The notes under the pieces are model-generated. The model was not told the origin of the DNA and searched no databases. It saw nothing but the letters and a program-made list of their open reading frames with translations. From the NCBI GenBank assembly GCA_963931925.1, contig OZ007581.1, positions 15,222,822 through 15,286,821 of the forward strand: 64,000 bases of DNA, in the 5' to 3' direction. Made by a program: the position numbers and the translations under genes. Below, one piece after another: positions 10,540 through 23,814 of the stretch. The DNA comes from Onchidella celtica. Lineage: Eukaryota; Mollusca; Gastropoda; Systellommatophora; Onchidiidae. Each line of letters starts with the position of its first letter. The stretch's first letter is position 1.

Positions 10540-12940
10540 ATAGGCCTACCATTCTTTAGCGGGGTGCTATACTACTATTTCATTCATGTTCTGGTGTCAA
10601 CTGCCAAGCTGCATTATAAATTATAGTCAATGCACTACGTGCGGTCAATATTTGTTTTTCAATACAGTTTAATTTACCGGTGTTTTTGTGACTAATCCAC
10701 ATTTTGTGATGTTCTTATCAAGACATCACAACATCACATAGAATATGACTGCTGACTAAGCTTGTATTTTGCCTTGGACAACTTTCCCAAATTTTGTGTC
10801 CCCGCAACTTCCATCTTGAGTTCAAGGGTAAATATGTGACCCTACAGTTTTCTTCATGTAGTGGTCTGGTGTAAGCCCACAGAAGTGCTCTGGACACTCT
10901 ACTTTGGGTGGATTTTCATTGAAAATATGTTTTCTGGGGGTTATGAGCGTGATTATGCACATACTGCACTGACATGCATTCATCTGACACCCTGCATGAG
11001 GTGCAGTCACTGGTAATTGCACTGTGACATCAGTGTTGTGTTTGCATCAACTGGGATTGCTAGCAGCATTATTATTTATTATTATGATTACATAATGTAT
11101 TCAAAACAAGAGTTCAAAAAAGCCACTGCTCACCAGCTAATAGTAAACAAATGAATTTAATGAGAAACAAAGAATAATATTGTGGTAAAATCCAAATACA
11201 TATGCTATATTTTAGGGCATTTTGCAACTTGATCAAAGGATAGGTCTAGCATTATAGTAAATTCAGTGACTTAAATTGTATGAGAAGAGTTCTCTCTCCT
11301 TTTAAAGCAGGAAAGAAAGAAGGCAGAGAAGAAACAGAAGGTACAGGAAGAAGTGGGTATGTGGTGTGGTGATGAAGAGCAGCCCACAAAAATAAGGCAA
11401 AATACCAGTATGGGGACAAGAAAGAGTGGGAAGACAAAGAATTAGATAAGAGGAGAATGGGAAGGTTGATTATCAGATCTATTTTCATACTGATCGCACA
11501 GAGGGCATGCACTGATGGCACTTACATGCAGGTGACTGCACGACCAGCAACTTGTGACTGCACCACCAGCAGGTGACCACACGACCAGCAACTTGTGACT
11601 GCACCACCAACAGGTGACCGCACAGACATGCAGTTGATGCTTACACATGAAAAGTGTTCTGACCAGCACAGATTAACTGAGAGAGCATTGTAAGTGTTCA
11701 CTGACAAGCCCAAAGTTCAGTGGTTAAATTGAGCCAGTCAGAAGCTCGCTGGACCTTGATTACTTCTGGGCATTTACCATTTCCTGCCTCATAACCGCAT
11801 CTACTAGTGCATTGACCATATATATACTGCAGGCCTATAGCACCATCTATCTGGAGGATTAACTTGCTAAAGGGGCACTCCAAAGATGCTCCTAAAGTCA
11901 TGTCCTTGTTGTAGTATCCCTACTGTGTGACCCCAATGGCAAACAAAATTGGAAGGAAAAGAAATCTAATAATAGAAACTTGTCCTGTACATCAAATACA
12001 TGAAGTTGTTATGCAATGCAAATATGTACAGTTCTCTGGTCTCCTTCCAGAGATTACATCACATTCACAGGAGTTGACAGTCACAAAACTGCTTAAAATA
12101 AATGAGGTCCATGAGGTCAAAGCCAAGTAACTAAATGTAGAAGTTACAATTTTAAGTTGTACTCCATTAGTAACCCACATGTTTACTTTTGCAAACCTTT
12201 TGGAATAGTGCAGCCTAAGCAAAGAACAGGTTAAACGTACTGTGAAGTCTTTATTTCTGACAAGTCTGATATTCAGATATTGCCATGACTAAAATATTGC
12301 ACCAGGCCAATCCCATTAACCATTGTTTGGACAGCTTCTCTGCTATTGATAGAGTGTAAATTGACGAGGGCTACATGTTGGAGATCTTTGTTTGCGATCT
12401 GGCATCACAAAACGCCACAGTTCAGACGCAAGGTGGCTTTCACCTGGGCCTGGGGCTTTTGCAGGTCATCCTGAACCGTCCTTGACCCCATTCACCATTG
12501 GTTAGCCTAATGAGTCCCCGTAAACGACCACAAAGGCATGGTGACATACGCCGGGATAATTCTTTGTCTTTTAAATTTAATTCTGTGCGGTGGACAGAAC
12601 ATGGGCCTATCAATATGATAGATCTAGTCCTAGATCTAGTAGACCGAAGAGTATAAAAATGCTTTTAATAACACACCACGCTATCAATATCGACTCATCA
12701 AATACTACACAAAATAATAGGACTAGAGTCTAGATAATCATGAAGGAATTAGGCTAGTAAACGCCATGATCGAACTCAACCGAAATGGTTGAAAACTGGT
12801 AGCCTAAGTCTCTAAACCTCCAAGCCCTATGCACATTGGAGAAGCCTAGACTGCATTATACTACACTGTACAAATCTCTACTTACCCTGACTCCAGAACA
12901 CTGTACAGTAATAGAATGTCCGCAGTTTGTCTCGCCAGAT
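10540..12940. other. Intronic/upstream region, no gene seen
   Basis: Apart from the 41 bp minisatellite, no coding match. A short block at 11913-11945 aligns with 37571-37605 in copy 2; about 950 bp after it has no counterpart there and is probably an unrecognised insertion. Confidence 0.45.
11530..11624. repeat. 41 bp minisatellite, about 2.3 copies
   Basis: Unit starts at 11530, 11571 and 11612 with AGGTGAC; copies differ by two or three bases. Each unit also holds two related half-units (CACGACCAGCAACTTG and CACCACCAGCAGGTG). Confidence 0.8.
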
Positions 12941-13029
12941 AACAACAAGGTGCCCTACTTTTCCGTACTGCCTGCAAGTTCGTGATTCATGTCCCTTTCG
13001 TTTATAAAACACAATTTAATAAAACCCAC

Positions 13030-13450
13030 CTCTGAAATGCAGCTGTTAGCTCCTTGTGAGTTGTGGCACGATTACTTCGCTGCAACACCGATAACGGGAG
13101 AACAGTCGGGAACAAGACACAACTTCGTAATGCGCTGGATCTTCGCGTGCGAGGGCTGTGTAAACGAATCTCCGTGACATAGCACCCATCAACGATTGGC
13201 AGCGCTATTGGCCAACCTTGCCTACTGCGCATGTCCACGTATTGTAAATTCCATGAAACGGCGACTTTCTGTGAAATGTGGAATAGCACAATGGTTTCAC
13301 TTTTAAAAAATGAAATTCGGCATCCTCGGTTTAAACTGATTTCACATTTTGAAACAATCTGCAAGGCTTCAACAATTCACGAAGCATTAGTTGTGTTGTT
13401 GCCACCAGATTTCTAAAGCTTTATTTTTGTATTTCATTTGACACTACTTT
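13030..13450 (-). promoter_or_regulatory. Probable non-coding first exon and promoter of gene 1
   Basis: On the minus strand a donor-like CAGAG|GTGGGT lies at 13030. Sequence upstream of it is conserved with copy 2, especially a block at 13240-13270. Two CCAAT-type boxes (ATTGG on the plus strand) lie near 13193 and 13214. The coding exons are about 5.7 kb further down and are preceded by no other obvious promoter. The transcription start is not determined. Confidence 0.4.
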
Positions 13451-13701
13451 CGGTTTCGCCGAAATTTGGCATGCTGGCTACACGAACATCAGTCCTGGCG
13501 TGCACACCCCACGTTACAGCTGCGTACACACTTGAGCCGAGCCCAAAGAATGTAGAAGTACATGTACTGCTATAGTCATTGGCCGAGCCGCGTTCTCAAC
13601 CTTTTCAGGAGCACAGGATTAACCCTCCCTTTTTTCACGTAGGCCTAATGTAGGCCTACATGCTGTCTTGACAACTACCCCACTCGCCTCTCCCTCCGGT
13701 C

Positions 13702-13835
13702 GATCTATCTATCTATCTATCTATCCCGCTTTCATGAGATTGAGTACTCTCTCTCTCTCTATCTCTCTCTCTGTCTGTCTCTCGCTTTCATTCTCTCTCT
13801 CTTTCTCTCTCTCTCTCCCTTTGTCCTCTCGCCTC
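13702..13835. repeat. Short (TCTA)n and CT-rich tract
   Basis: Six TCTA units followed by CTCTCT-rich sequence, homologous in position to 38490-38640 but not expanded. Confidence 0.9.
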
Positions 13836-14238
13836 ATCTGCTCCCGCCCATGCTCGTGCTGCTACGGTACACAGTTTGATAATAATTATTATCTTTCGAT
13901 ATCAAGATTGGCATAAGAGTAATGGAAGCCATTTAAAAACATTAAATCTATTACAACCCCTTCCTACTTTATCTTGAGAACTGGGAAAATGTAGAATAGT
14001 GTCCTCTATGTAGGCCGAGGCCCACTATTACAAACGCAAACACATTTCTATAAAATATAAATACTCTACATTAGCATTTTCTTTGTTCTGCTGATGAATC
14101 ATGCTTTGATTTATTCTTTAGTATTTTGTTAATATTGAATGAGAAAACAAAAACGTGCATTTTTAGAAATACTGTACCTTTCGTCACCTATCCCTGTATC
14201 TCAGAAAAGCTTATGTTAATTATATAATACAGATTAGT

Positions 14239-14635
14239 GTAGCCGCATGACATGATGAGGCATTTGGGTGGTATGGAGATATCGGTATCACCAAAATATA
14301 GGTAATCAAGACTCTTTCATTTGGTAAAAAATGTTGCCGTAATTTAATCAGCAGAGAAGATAATTATAGCCTCTCAAAGACAGGAAGTGGCACAATCACA
14401 GTTTTGAGAAAAAAAACGCTTTTAAAGTTTCAGCTTTCAGTCAAAATTATTGATGGTGACTGGATCCAAAGTAAATTTTGAGGCACTTACCCCTCTCGAA
14501 CAGGATTATCATTTGGAAAAAGAATAGTAAAAATACTGAAAAGGCAAAAACAATAAAATTGCCCTTATGATGCCTTTTAACGATTTTCTTGAATCAGCTA
14601 GTGCCGAAATGCGCCTCTTTTTGTCGGGCGGCTAC
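14239..14635. mobile_element. MITE, family with ACAAAATGAGGCAC ends
   Basis: Inverted relative to 5116-5534, with ends GTAGCCGC..GATGAGGCA and GCGCCTC..GGGCGGCTAC. The interior matches across most of its length. No coding capacity. Confidence 0.5.
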
Positions 14636-14639
14636 TTTT

Positions 14640-17235
14640 TAACTAATCTTACCCAGAAAAAAATAAATATGAGTCTTTCACAAACTGCTGCACTCTCTCA
14701 GCCTGCTTATCCCTTCGCACCAAGATTTATGTATTATGACAAGCAACTGCTAGGCCCCGATTTTGCAAACTAAGGGGTGAAACAGACTAAGTGTGGGCTA
14801 GGGGCCAGACCGGTGGACTCGCTGTCCGTAAATTTTGCTTCTCACTAACACAGCAGGCATTTGCTCACGCAGAGACCAAGCGGGATGCATCGGGCAGTGC
14901 CTATTGTGATTTTTTGCCTAGCGTGATTTTCTAGGTAGGCGATGGGCTATAGTAACTGCTCTCCTGGGTTCTTCATTTACGCTACCGCAAGGAGAATGCT
15001 GATTTCAGTCGCTTCATAAACTTTTTTTTTGTTTTTGACTGTGTTTATTTACATATTATATTCGTACTGCCTGCAAAATACTCTGCACCGCACAACTGGA
15101 ACTCGCTGTCAAAATCATTTGCGAGACCCAGCTGAAACTTCTCCTTGCAAATTTTGAGGTAAATCAATTCAAATACGTTTTTCTCTTAAGTTAGTGGACT
15201 TTGTTTGTGCTAATATGACGTCAACATGTTTTAAATAGATTTATCTAAGCACGTGTCACCGAGAATTGCTCTCACTTTGAAACTAAGGGAGGAATTCGGG
15301 TGGCCGCAACAAGGGCGGGTTTGTTTTTTAATAAGACCACTTGAGCCCACGTTGGCAGCATGGCGGACCGATACATGACCAGTGCGCGCCAGTACCGTAT
15401 TTTCTGGCCACATTTACCTTATGATATTGATAAATGCTACATGGGGGGATTCTAGCACATAAGCAGGGGTTTAAATTGTTACTGATAACGGCATCTAGAT
15501 CTAAATTATGCAAAATTATAGGAAATTAACAGCATTATATTAAGTTAAATAAAGAAATCAGAATCTTTTGGTTTACATTTAATTATCCTCCATTTATCAT
15601 GTCAAGGAGCAAGAGAGATCCTAATGGACACAAGAATCATTAAAAGGGGCAATCGAGGAGGTGGAGCAGGGGTTAGGGAAAAGTATAGCAGCGCCGAAGT
15701 AGGCTACTGCATACCTTGGGGCATATTATTCTAACAAGCCATTGGGAAGAAATGAATGGGTCGATGTAGATAATGATCCTGGTGCGAAGGATCAATCTAA
15801 TCTGTTTGTTAAAGGCAGCATTAATGAATCCAAAGAAAGCGGAGTTTCTGAATGTGTGAAAGAAAACGTGATCGCTGAAGGTAGATCGCGTTGGCAAGTG
15901 TTTGGCTTCACCAGCTAATCAAAATAATCAGTAAACGAAGACATGCAGTGTTAGTAATAAACAAAAAGAACAACTAAAAACATTAACAAAATGATTTCAA
16001 TTGCATGCAAGACTGTCAATTCTGATAAATGACAGAAATCATTAAATCCTCACCAGAATCGGCCATTTTTCATTAACATTTTAAAAATTTTAAAACTCAT
16101 GATTGTCTATTATTACTTTTTTGTCATGTTTTCGTCTTTCTTGCAACCATTCAATGCCAATAACAGTTCTTAAATGTTGACATTTTCAACGCACGTGGCC
16201 GCACTATGGTACACCAAATTGAAGTAGGCCTATAATTATGGTCATATATCTTCACAAAACAAGCAGTGCCAAATCTTGTAGTACCAGAACGCGGTCAAAT
16301 ACTTCGTGCAACAATACTCAGCTCAAATGAATTACAGCCACAATAAATTATAGGAAGAGGTGGATGAGGAATCTCTCCCTCTCTCTCTTTTAACCCCCGG
16401 CCCAATTTACGTGCTGTTTTGTCCTTGGAGCTATGCGCGGGCGCGGGTTTTGCCCTCGCGCAAACATTTCGCCCGCGCACGAGCACCACCCGCCTCCGCG
16501 TCTTGTGAATGGCTCTATTGAAAACCTCAGCCAAAGTTTGCGCGGGCCCCGCACATAAATGCGGGCGTGGGTGAACCCGCGCTGTGTGAACGGGATCAGC
16601 AACCATTGAGTCATGCACTGAATGAATGAATTCCAAATCGTATTTCAATCTGAGCCTCCCCTCACCCCCAAAACAAAGAAGAGAAAAAAAAAAAAACAAC
16701 TACAAACTTAACGTTGAAACTGCGTCTGGAAGCGAAACCGATCGATGGTTGGTGTGCCTTATTTTCTACGCAAATACAGTGTGCGAACTTTGGCCTAGCG
16801 CCTTGAGAGTGGGCGGGGCCCCTGACAAACTGTCAAAGCTTGCGAAGAAGGGACTGTCCTATCTAACTGTACCTAGTATCTTTGGTACAATAAAGAAGGT
16901 GTTGCTCTTCCCCTCTTCAGAATGAAGAATCACAACTTCCTAATCTACGGCTGGAACTGGAAGGCTTGAATTCCCATATTATTTACTTACCCCATCGCAT
17001 AATAATTTATTACTTTTATTACACTTATTACGATTAAACTCTGACACTATTACTGGCCAGATTACAGCTCTGACATGTCTGAACGTTGACAAAATGACCA
17101 GTGATTATATAATCATTCAATATTTACATGCCTCCCACAAAGGACCGCATTTTCCTGTTAAGACTTGACATCATTCCTGCGCTTCTGATTTCTGTGAAAA
17201 AAAAAAAAAAAAAGGGATCGGGGCCGATTAGTCAG
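14640..17235. other. Intergenic, no gene seen
   Basis: Unique-looking AT-rich sequence. 16390-16620 is strikingly GC-rich, with GCGCGGG repeats in both orientations and may be a decayed MITE. No supported coding region. Confidence 0.45.
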
Positions 17236-17241
17236 CGACAC

Positions 17242-18421
17242 TGTCACAAATCCCAGACTGGGAGATGTAATAAGTTATGACAGGACAACAATCACGAACA
17301 AACAAGTCAACACTTAACAGAACAATCCATCAGACTCACACATTTATTAAACATAATTATACATATAATAGCGCAATTACATACATTATATTATTGAAAT
17401 CAACTGCCGTACAACGGCCTTATTCTCACACACACTCTCCCTCGGATCCACAATCCGGTAGTTACTCCTAAAGGCACTTCGGCCTCAGCCTCTCCCCTCA
17501 GGGTCTTAATAGCACATTAATGATTTACTGGCACCGCAGTCTCTCAATATCACCTTCCTATTGTCATACACCTTAGCATTCCCCTAGCACCTCAGCAGGG
17601 CAATAACACATTATCATTTCAATAGACATTATCATTTCAATAGTACATTCTCCCCTCAACATGGCAATAGTGCATTATCACATTCACGCTCATATCTACG
17701 TCCCTGTCCATGGCCTGACTGCCACGACTTTATGTGCTTCTACTGTCCTGCACTGACAGCCTCACTTCTGGCCTATGTGTGGCCTCCGGCCCTATGCTGG
17801 CCTATCCCCTGTACTCATCGAGGTGGCTCTGCGGCCCGTCCCCGACACCTACAAGAATAACATTACATTGGTATAATACCCTACCATTTCTATTCACTCC
17901 ACCCCTCCTTACAACCCATGAAGCGTACACACACTAGTTCACCTTTCACTCACCACACATCTTACGGTAACACACTTCCATCGGAGTACACACTACTCAC
18001 TCGCGCTACAAATCCATGAACTCACTTTCATCTATCGCTCATGGCGCACATTGCTATATCCAATATCAAGGACTTCCACATTCCTCACATATACTTATTT
18101 ACATCATGGTAATAGACGAATATAATATAATACATCAATCATAATAATCAATCAACATTCTACGTACCAGTCATCACTGGAAAGACTCTCTCACTAGTCT
18201 TCTCGACTGCTTCCCTTATGTCCGCCCGATGGGCTCTTATTCACAGGTCCGTTCCGTAGGACCTTCTAACTTGCAGTGATAGTAATACAGCGCTTTCGCC
18301 TCATTCAGACCCCCCCACTACTCACAACAGCACGCTTAACTTACTTGCCTACCGTGAGCCCTTCTTACTATACACCCGCTCTGTAGCAATCCCCTTAATT
18401 GCACTCACTCCACTCGTGACA
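17242..18421 (-). mobile_element. Solo LTR, family 1
   Basis: Fossil LTR of a retrotransposon, 1180 bp, with TGTCAC...GTGACA ends and the 5 bp target duplication GACAC (17237-17241 and 18422-18426). The minus strand carries an AATAAA signal near the 3' side, fixing orientation. Same family as 25196-26335. No internal region remains. Superfamily (Ty3, BEL or other) cannot be told from the LTR. Confidence 0.75.
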
Positions 18422-18796
18422 GACACAAAGCAAACTCAAAAAAAAAAACACCAAACAAAAACAAATTAAAAACAAAACTAATAATACAAATCCAAACTTC
18501 GGTGCACCTTCCACTGTATTTGAAACCTACACGCAAAATTTGGTTACAGTATGTGACCTAATGTGAAAACCTTTTGCGTTCAAAGGTAGAGACTTTGCGA
18601 ATTACAATTTATATATTAGATACTCTACACATCTTTTGCCATTAATAGGGGTTTCAAAACAGTTACATCTTAACGTGGGTCTAGTCTTGTCTTCTTGTGA
18701 AATGAGGGGAAGAAAGAAAATTTGGAGGGGTGCATTGCCTGAAAAATGTTCAGAATCACTCTTTTAGACTGAAGGAGGAGATAATATTAACTCATA

Positions 18797-19049
18797 TCGT
18801 CGCTGCAGGATTCTAAACGGCTAACTCAGTTTTTGTAAAATTGTACAGGAGAGTGAAAAAAGTGAAAAGCAAGGCTATTACACACATTTTGGAGCTGGGA
18901 ATTGGTACTGATACTAAAAATATTTCCCATTACATATCCAGGGCTTATTTTATTTATAGGATGTGTTAGGTGATGTCACTTTTAATTCCGGAAAAAAACC
19001 CAGTACACTGCATTTTCAGAGTTAGCTGTTTAGAATCCTGCAGCGACGA
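18797..19049. mobile_element. TA-flanked foldback MITE
   Basis: Inverted repeats of more than 30 bp with one mismatch over the first 32 or so, starting TCGTCGCTGCAGGATTCTAA, with TA on each side. 253 bp, non-coding. Confidence 0.6.
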
Positions 19050-19059
19050 TATGTCTCCT

Positions 19060-22000
19060 TTTTTTTCCCACATTGCTGTTACTATATACTTTTCAACTCA
19101 CATTACCGTTTAGCAAAAAACTCCTTGCGATAAATTAAATTGATTAGGAAAAGTGCAACTTTCCATGTTGTCTTTTGCATTCACTTTATTTGATTAATTC
19201 ATTCAATCCAGATCACTGCAGACGTCTAAAGGCACGGTAAATATCAGTTGTAAAAGACCACAGCATAATGTCACACAATGCATGACAGAAAAAAAAAAGA
19301 CAGACGGAAGAAAAAAAAAACACCACACATGCCAAGAATTTGGAACTTATTTATTAAAAACCGCAAAAATAAACAACAACAACAGCAACAACAAATGCAC
19401 TGACAATTCCAAATGCGGTTATGTCTGATCAGTCTGAAATCAAAGAAACAGACGCTGCACAGCTCATAGTTATAAACATTGGAAGTCATACGTTTTCTTG
19501 AAATTCAGCTGACAGTAAATTTGTATGCACTTCTACTGAAAAAATAACGAAAGTAATGCTACATTAACGTCAGCCTTTGGCCACAGATTACTACTGAAAT
19601 ACGAGTACAGTGGTCCCTGCTCAAGCCGAAATTCAATTGTATTTCGTATTAAAACATTTTGGAAAAAGATTAATTGTTTTAAGATCACAGTGTTTAGTCT
19701 CTTAAAGGAAAGCAATGTAAGTCATCTTGGTAGTTTAGTTCATTATCCTCCTCGCTGTACTCTATCCAACAACCAAACTGTATTTTGTGTGTGTCGGCAT
19801 GTATGTGGATAGTAGTATTATGCTCGTTTATGTAGCCTAAAGAACGGTCCAACCTGTGTGTGGCGATCGGGGTTGTATCGAGTATAAAGTACAAGTGTTT
19901 GAACTGCTGGAAAAGTGCTGTTAGTGCATGTATTGTAGTCGATGTGACCCATGACGCATTGGTAATGATCCACAGAAAGGTAAAAAGACGAGAGGGTATC
20001 TCGTGAAAACAAAAAAATAACAACAACAAAAAACAGCTACCATTACTATAAAAATATATTTATTTCTGTTTCCCAACTTATGGCCAATTTCAGGAAATAA
20101 AACTACCGTAGTCATGTCACCAACAAAATTGTTCTTTTGCCAATTATTTATAGCAGGATATCCATACGGACGGATTACCTACGACAAACCGAAGAAAATC
20201 ACGTAATTTCATTTTAAGCCAAAAGATTCCCTTTCATTTGTTCGATCGATCAAGGGTGTTGTCTCGAAAGCGCAGTGTCTTTGGTATGAAATAAAATAAT
20301 CCCAGCGTGTTAATAATTTCATGACCCCATGCGCAGGCGTTGCTGAGAAGGAGGGGAGATGATGTTGTGTTGTTGAACAGGCCGACATAGAAAGGCGCCT
20401 TTCCATGTGCAACACAGAATTTAAATCTTCAAGACCGATCATTAAACGCTCCTATTTTCAGGATTCTTTTTCTTAAGTCCTGAATTGTACACTCTATTTT
20501 CAAGACTTGGTCAAGCCTTTAAGACTGGCGAATGGATCATTGATGTTGTTGGATCCTTCATGAACAAAGTTAACACGAATTGGAAATGAACCTTAATTTA
20601 GCAAGATGTGTGCTGTGCAGAGCTAAGCTGGCTGAACTAAACGCAGTGTCAGTAACATCTGTTTACAGCTTGCAATATCTGTACAAAACCACTTGAAATC
20701 AGTCATCAGTTGAGAAGTTTACATTTAAAAATTTATTCATTCCCTTCAATAGTCATGGAGCTATCCATTGTATTTTATTATGTTTTCCATTGACCGCTGG
20801 GGTATCTACTGAAGTGGCACATTGTTCCGTCGATACACAAAAAACATGACTAAAATCACCCTTCCTCATAAAAGCATTATTACACACACATGTACGCACA
20901 GATAAACCAAGCTTATACATGGAAGTGGGTGGATGGAAGTCGCCAGCCTTTGGGCATAGTGTCGAGGCACGCAGATAAGCAATAGAATAGTGCAAAGCTT
21001 AAGTAACGGAAAATAGGACAGGCAAAACAACATAAACCAATTTAACCGAAAAACTGATGCAATCAATGTATTTTATTTACACAAAATCCTCACAGATACA
21101 TAATAAATAGGCATCAAACAAAATTAAATCGTTTTTAGAATCTGGAACAAAAAAAAATGGGACAGTATACAGGAAAACTTAATGGAACTAGCACTAGACT
21201 GATTCTGATAGAGAACACAGCAGCCTTCACCTGAAATCAGTAGGACCAGTTATCTCTTGGAGTTCGGATATTTCCAGAATTTAGAATGTAGAACGTCTGC
21301 ACAGAACAAGGTCCCATTGTCGCTGTGCTCATATTGTAATGGCACGACGAAAATTTGTTTTGTTAAAGAAACCACAGAAAATCTGTTTATGGCATGCACA
21401 GCAAGACCTGAAAGAAAGTAAAAATACCCCCCCCCCCACCCCCCACACCCCCCCACACACACATACATACCCCTCCCAAAGAAGAAAATGAAAAAAAGTG
21501 TATGTTGCAAAGCTCCACATTAGAAACAACAAAGAACCATTATAATAAAAACAAAAAAGAATTAAACGAAATAATTAGATTTATTTCTTTGGTGACATAA
21601 TATTCATATTTCGTGACATAGAAACAATAAGAACCATCACATCACAATAAAATCAAAACAGAATTAAGCGAAATAATTAAATGTAATTCTTTCGTGACAT
21701 AGAGCTAATAATATTTCAAGGCGTGTAGATCAGATAGATTCCACACCGTTTAAGGCAACTGTGACGAGAAGGAGCACTGTCCTGCAAGGGGATTTCATCC
21801 CTCCACATGGGTCAAGTGTTGGCAGAAGGCATCAGCTTTAGTTTCCAAGTCGCCCGAGACTATTGTGCATGTGCAAGCATCACACACACACACACCCACA
21901 CACATCCACACACACACACACACACATACACACAGAGAATTTTAGATCTGGCAGCATGACAGATTTTGAAAGTTTTGATCAAATGTTATGGACGTGTGAC

Positions 22001-23340
22001 ACTTTAAGGTTGCAAAACATGACAGGAAAAATAGAGAGGCAAACATAAGTGATCGTCAGGGTATTTCGGAGGATAAAATACAATGATTAAAACTGGGTCT
22101 TAAAACAATAGTAATACCAGTACTGATGTACCACCGCACCAAAGTGTTCTTTATGCGGAGAATACCATTGTTCCGAATCGAACCAAAAAAAAAAAAAAAA
22201 CAATCTCTATTATGATTTTTCCGTATTTTAGTGTGTTGACCTAAATGTGCTCTCTTCATTTAAAACATTCGGCAAAAAAAAAATAAAAAATGGTGAAAAA
22301 TACAAAAAGCACCACAGAATACAAAATTAAAGGCTGAAGTCATGTACATGAAATGGTAAAGTCATATCCAAGTAGGGATTAAAAATGTTCTTGTTAGCGC
22401 AGATAAAAAAAAATATACCATGTAAATCAGTCAGCATTTTGAAATGATTACCTCTCTGCCCTTTAGAACGCTCGTTGACATAAATCCAGGTCTGCCTTAT
22501 CGAGCACCCACTCGCACCCTTGCCACCAAGGTTACAATTTCCTGCCTTCCTCCATGAAATCTTGCAAATTGCGAGATGGCAATGAGTTAAAATGGTGTCG
22601 TCCAGTGAAAGAAGCTTGCAAATCGGTTGAGTGTGCCATTTTTTTTTTATAAGGTCCTGAGTTGACTACTGGATCTAATTTTGGCATTGTTGAAAAATGC
22701 CTTCCATGTCGTACGCGATGGGTATTTTTTGCCTTTGGGTGATGGAAGTGACTCTGATGCCCCTGGAGCAGCTTTTAAGCGGTTGTTATTTTGTGGTGTA
22801 GGATGGAGCTATCTTCCATTTATTAAGGACTAAGAATAGAATGATGACGATTCATAGTCACGGACTTAGTCATGAGAAAGGTGGTCGAGTGCATGGGCTT
22901 AATCATGCCACTGGCAAAAAAAAAGGCAATTGATTCAACACATTTTCAAACACTGTGGTTCTAAAACTAATTAAATCAGCTTTTTGAGAGGTTCCAGGTC
23001 AATGCACGCTTCAAATACCAAACTTAAAGCAAACTTCCAATTATGCACATCAAAAACCTTTAACAGGGCACACCCCAGGTAGAAGTAACTGAAAGAGGCA
23101 AAGGATTACACTGTCAACAGAATTGCTCCTCTTCGCCAAAGGTCTGCCGTTGAAACAGTAAGCAGAAAGAATAAATATATTATGTAATATGTTTACCCAT
23201 GACTTAAATTCTAGTGGATAAAAATAGTCAATGTACAATAGACTATAATATTGAAAACGGCAAAATCCTAAGTTTCATTTTTATGGGTCATAAAACAAAT
23301 AATAATATCACCTACCAGCGTTACCTTCAATTGTGTTTCA
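19060..23340. other. Intergenic, no gene seen
   Basis: Contains C-rich (21425-21462) and (CA)n (21882-21930) simple repeats and a 98 bp tandem duplication. Short open frames show no family signature. Confidence 0.5.
21521..21715. repeat. Tandem duplication, 98 bp unit, two copies
   Basis: Segments starting AGAAACAA at 21522 and 21620 both run through GAATTAA.CGAAATAATTA to TTTCGTGACAT, with scattered differences. Confidence 0.7.
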
Positions 23341-23351
23341 ATGACTGACAT

Positions 23352-23805
23352 CGGTGGCGTAGCGTGAGTCGGACTGGGGGGGGGGGGGGGCAGTTGCCCC
23401 AGACACAAAATTCTTAAAGGGCCAAACTTTCGAAACTATCACTTTCTCAAAACTTGCATTAATCAAAACGTATCTGAGATTTACAATGAGCCAAGAAAGA
23501 ATGAGTTACCCAGCTATGCTGTCTACTGAGAGAAATTTCAATACTATTATTAAAAAAAAAAACATGTACACAAACTAAACCAGGTGATTTAAAATAAATT
23601 TGAGTATACTAGCATTTTATGCATTTTTCTTTAATTCCATCAATATTTTCTTAAAATACAATACGTATTATATATATGAGACATAAAGGTTCAGTACGGA
23701 ACTGTTGGGTGGGGGTGGGGGGCTCACAGAGTACTAAGTGTCCACGGGTCAGGGGGCGCAATATTGACCTTGCCCGGGCGTTGGTAACCCCACGCTACAC
23801 CATTG
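23352..23805. mobile_element. hAT-type MITE
   Basis: Ends CGGTGGCGTAGCGTGAG and CACGCTACACCATTG, flanked by ACTGACAT (23344-23351) and ACTGATAT (23806-23813), an 8 bp duplication with one mismatch. Its right inner end resembles the left inner end of 4403-4701 (GCGCC..TGA.CCGTGGAC). Contains a long G run. Confidence 0.7.
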
Positions 23806-23814
23806 ACTGATATG

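Larger units (their letters stand above)
1..14020. repeat. Segmental duplication, copy 1 (left end outside window)
   Basis: The stretch holding gene 1 aligns by eye, in the same order and orientation, with 24920-38810. Anchors include the downstream flank (about 20-90 with 24935-24995), all four coding exons, intron sequence (about 1810-2560 with 29950-30680), the upstream region (9030-9130 with 36740-36840), the promoter block (12955-13460 with 37640-38080), a TCTA microsatellite, and a final block ending near 14015 and 38810. Differences are mainly mobile elements inserted in one copy only. The left boundary cannot be seen. Confidence 0.8.
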
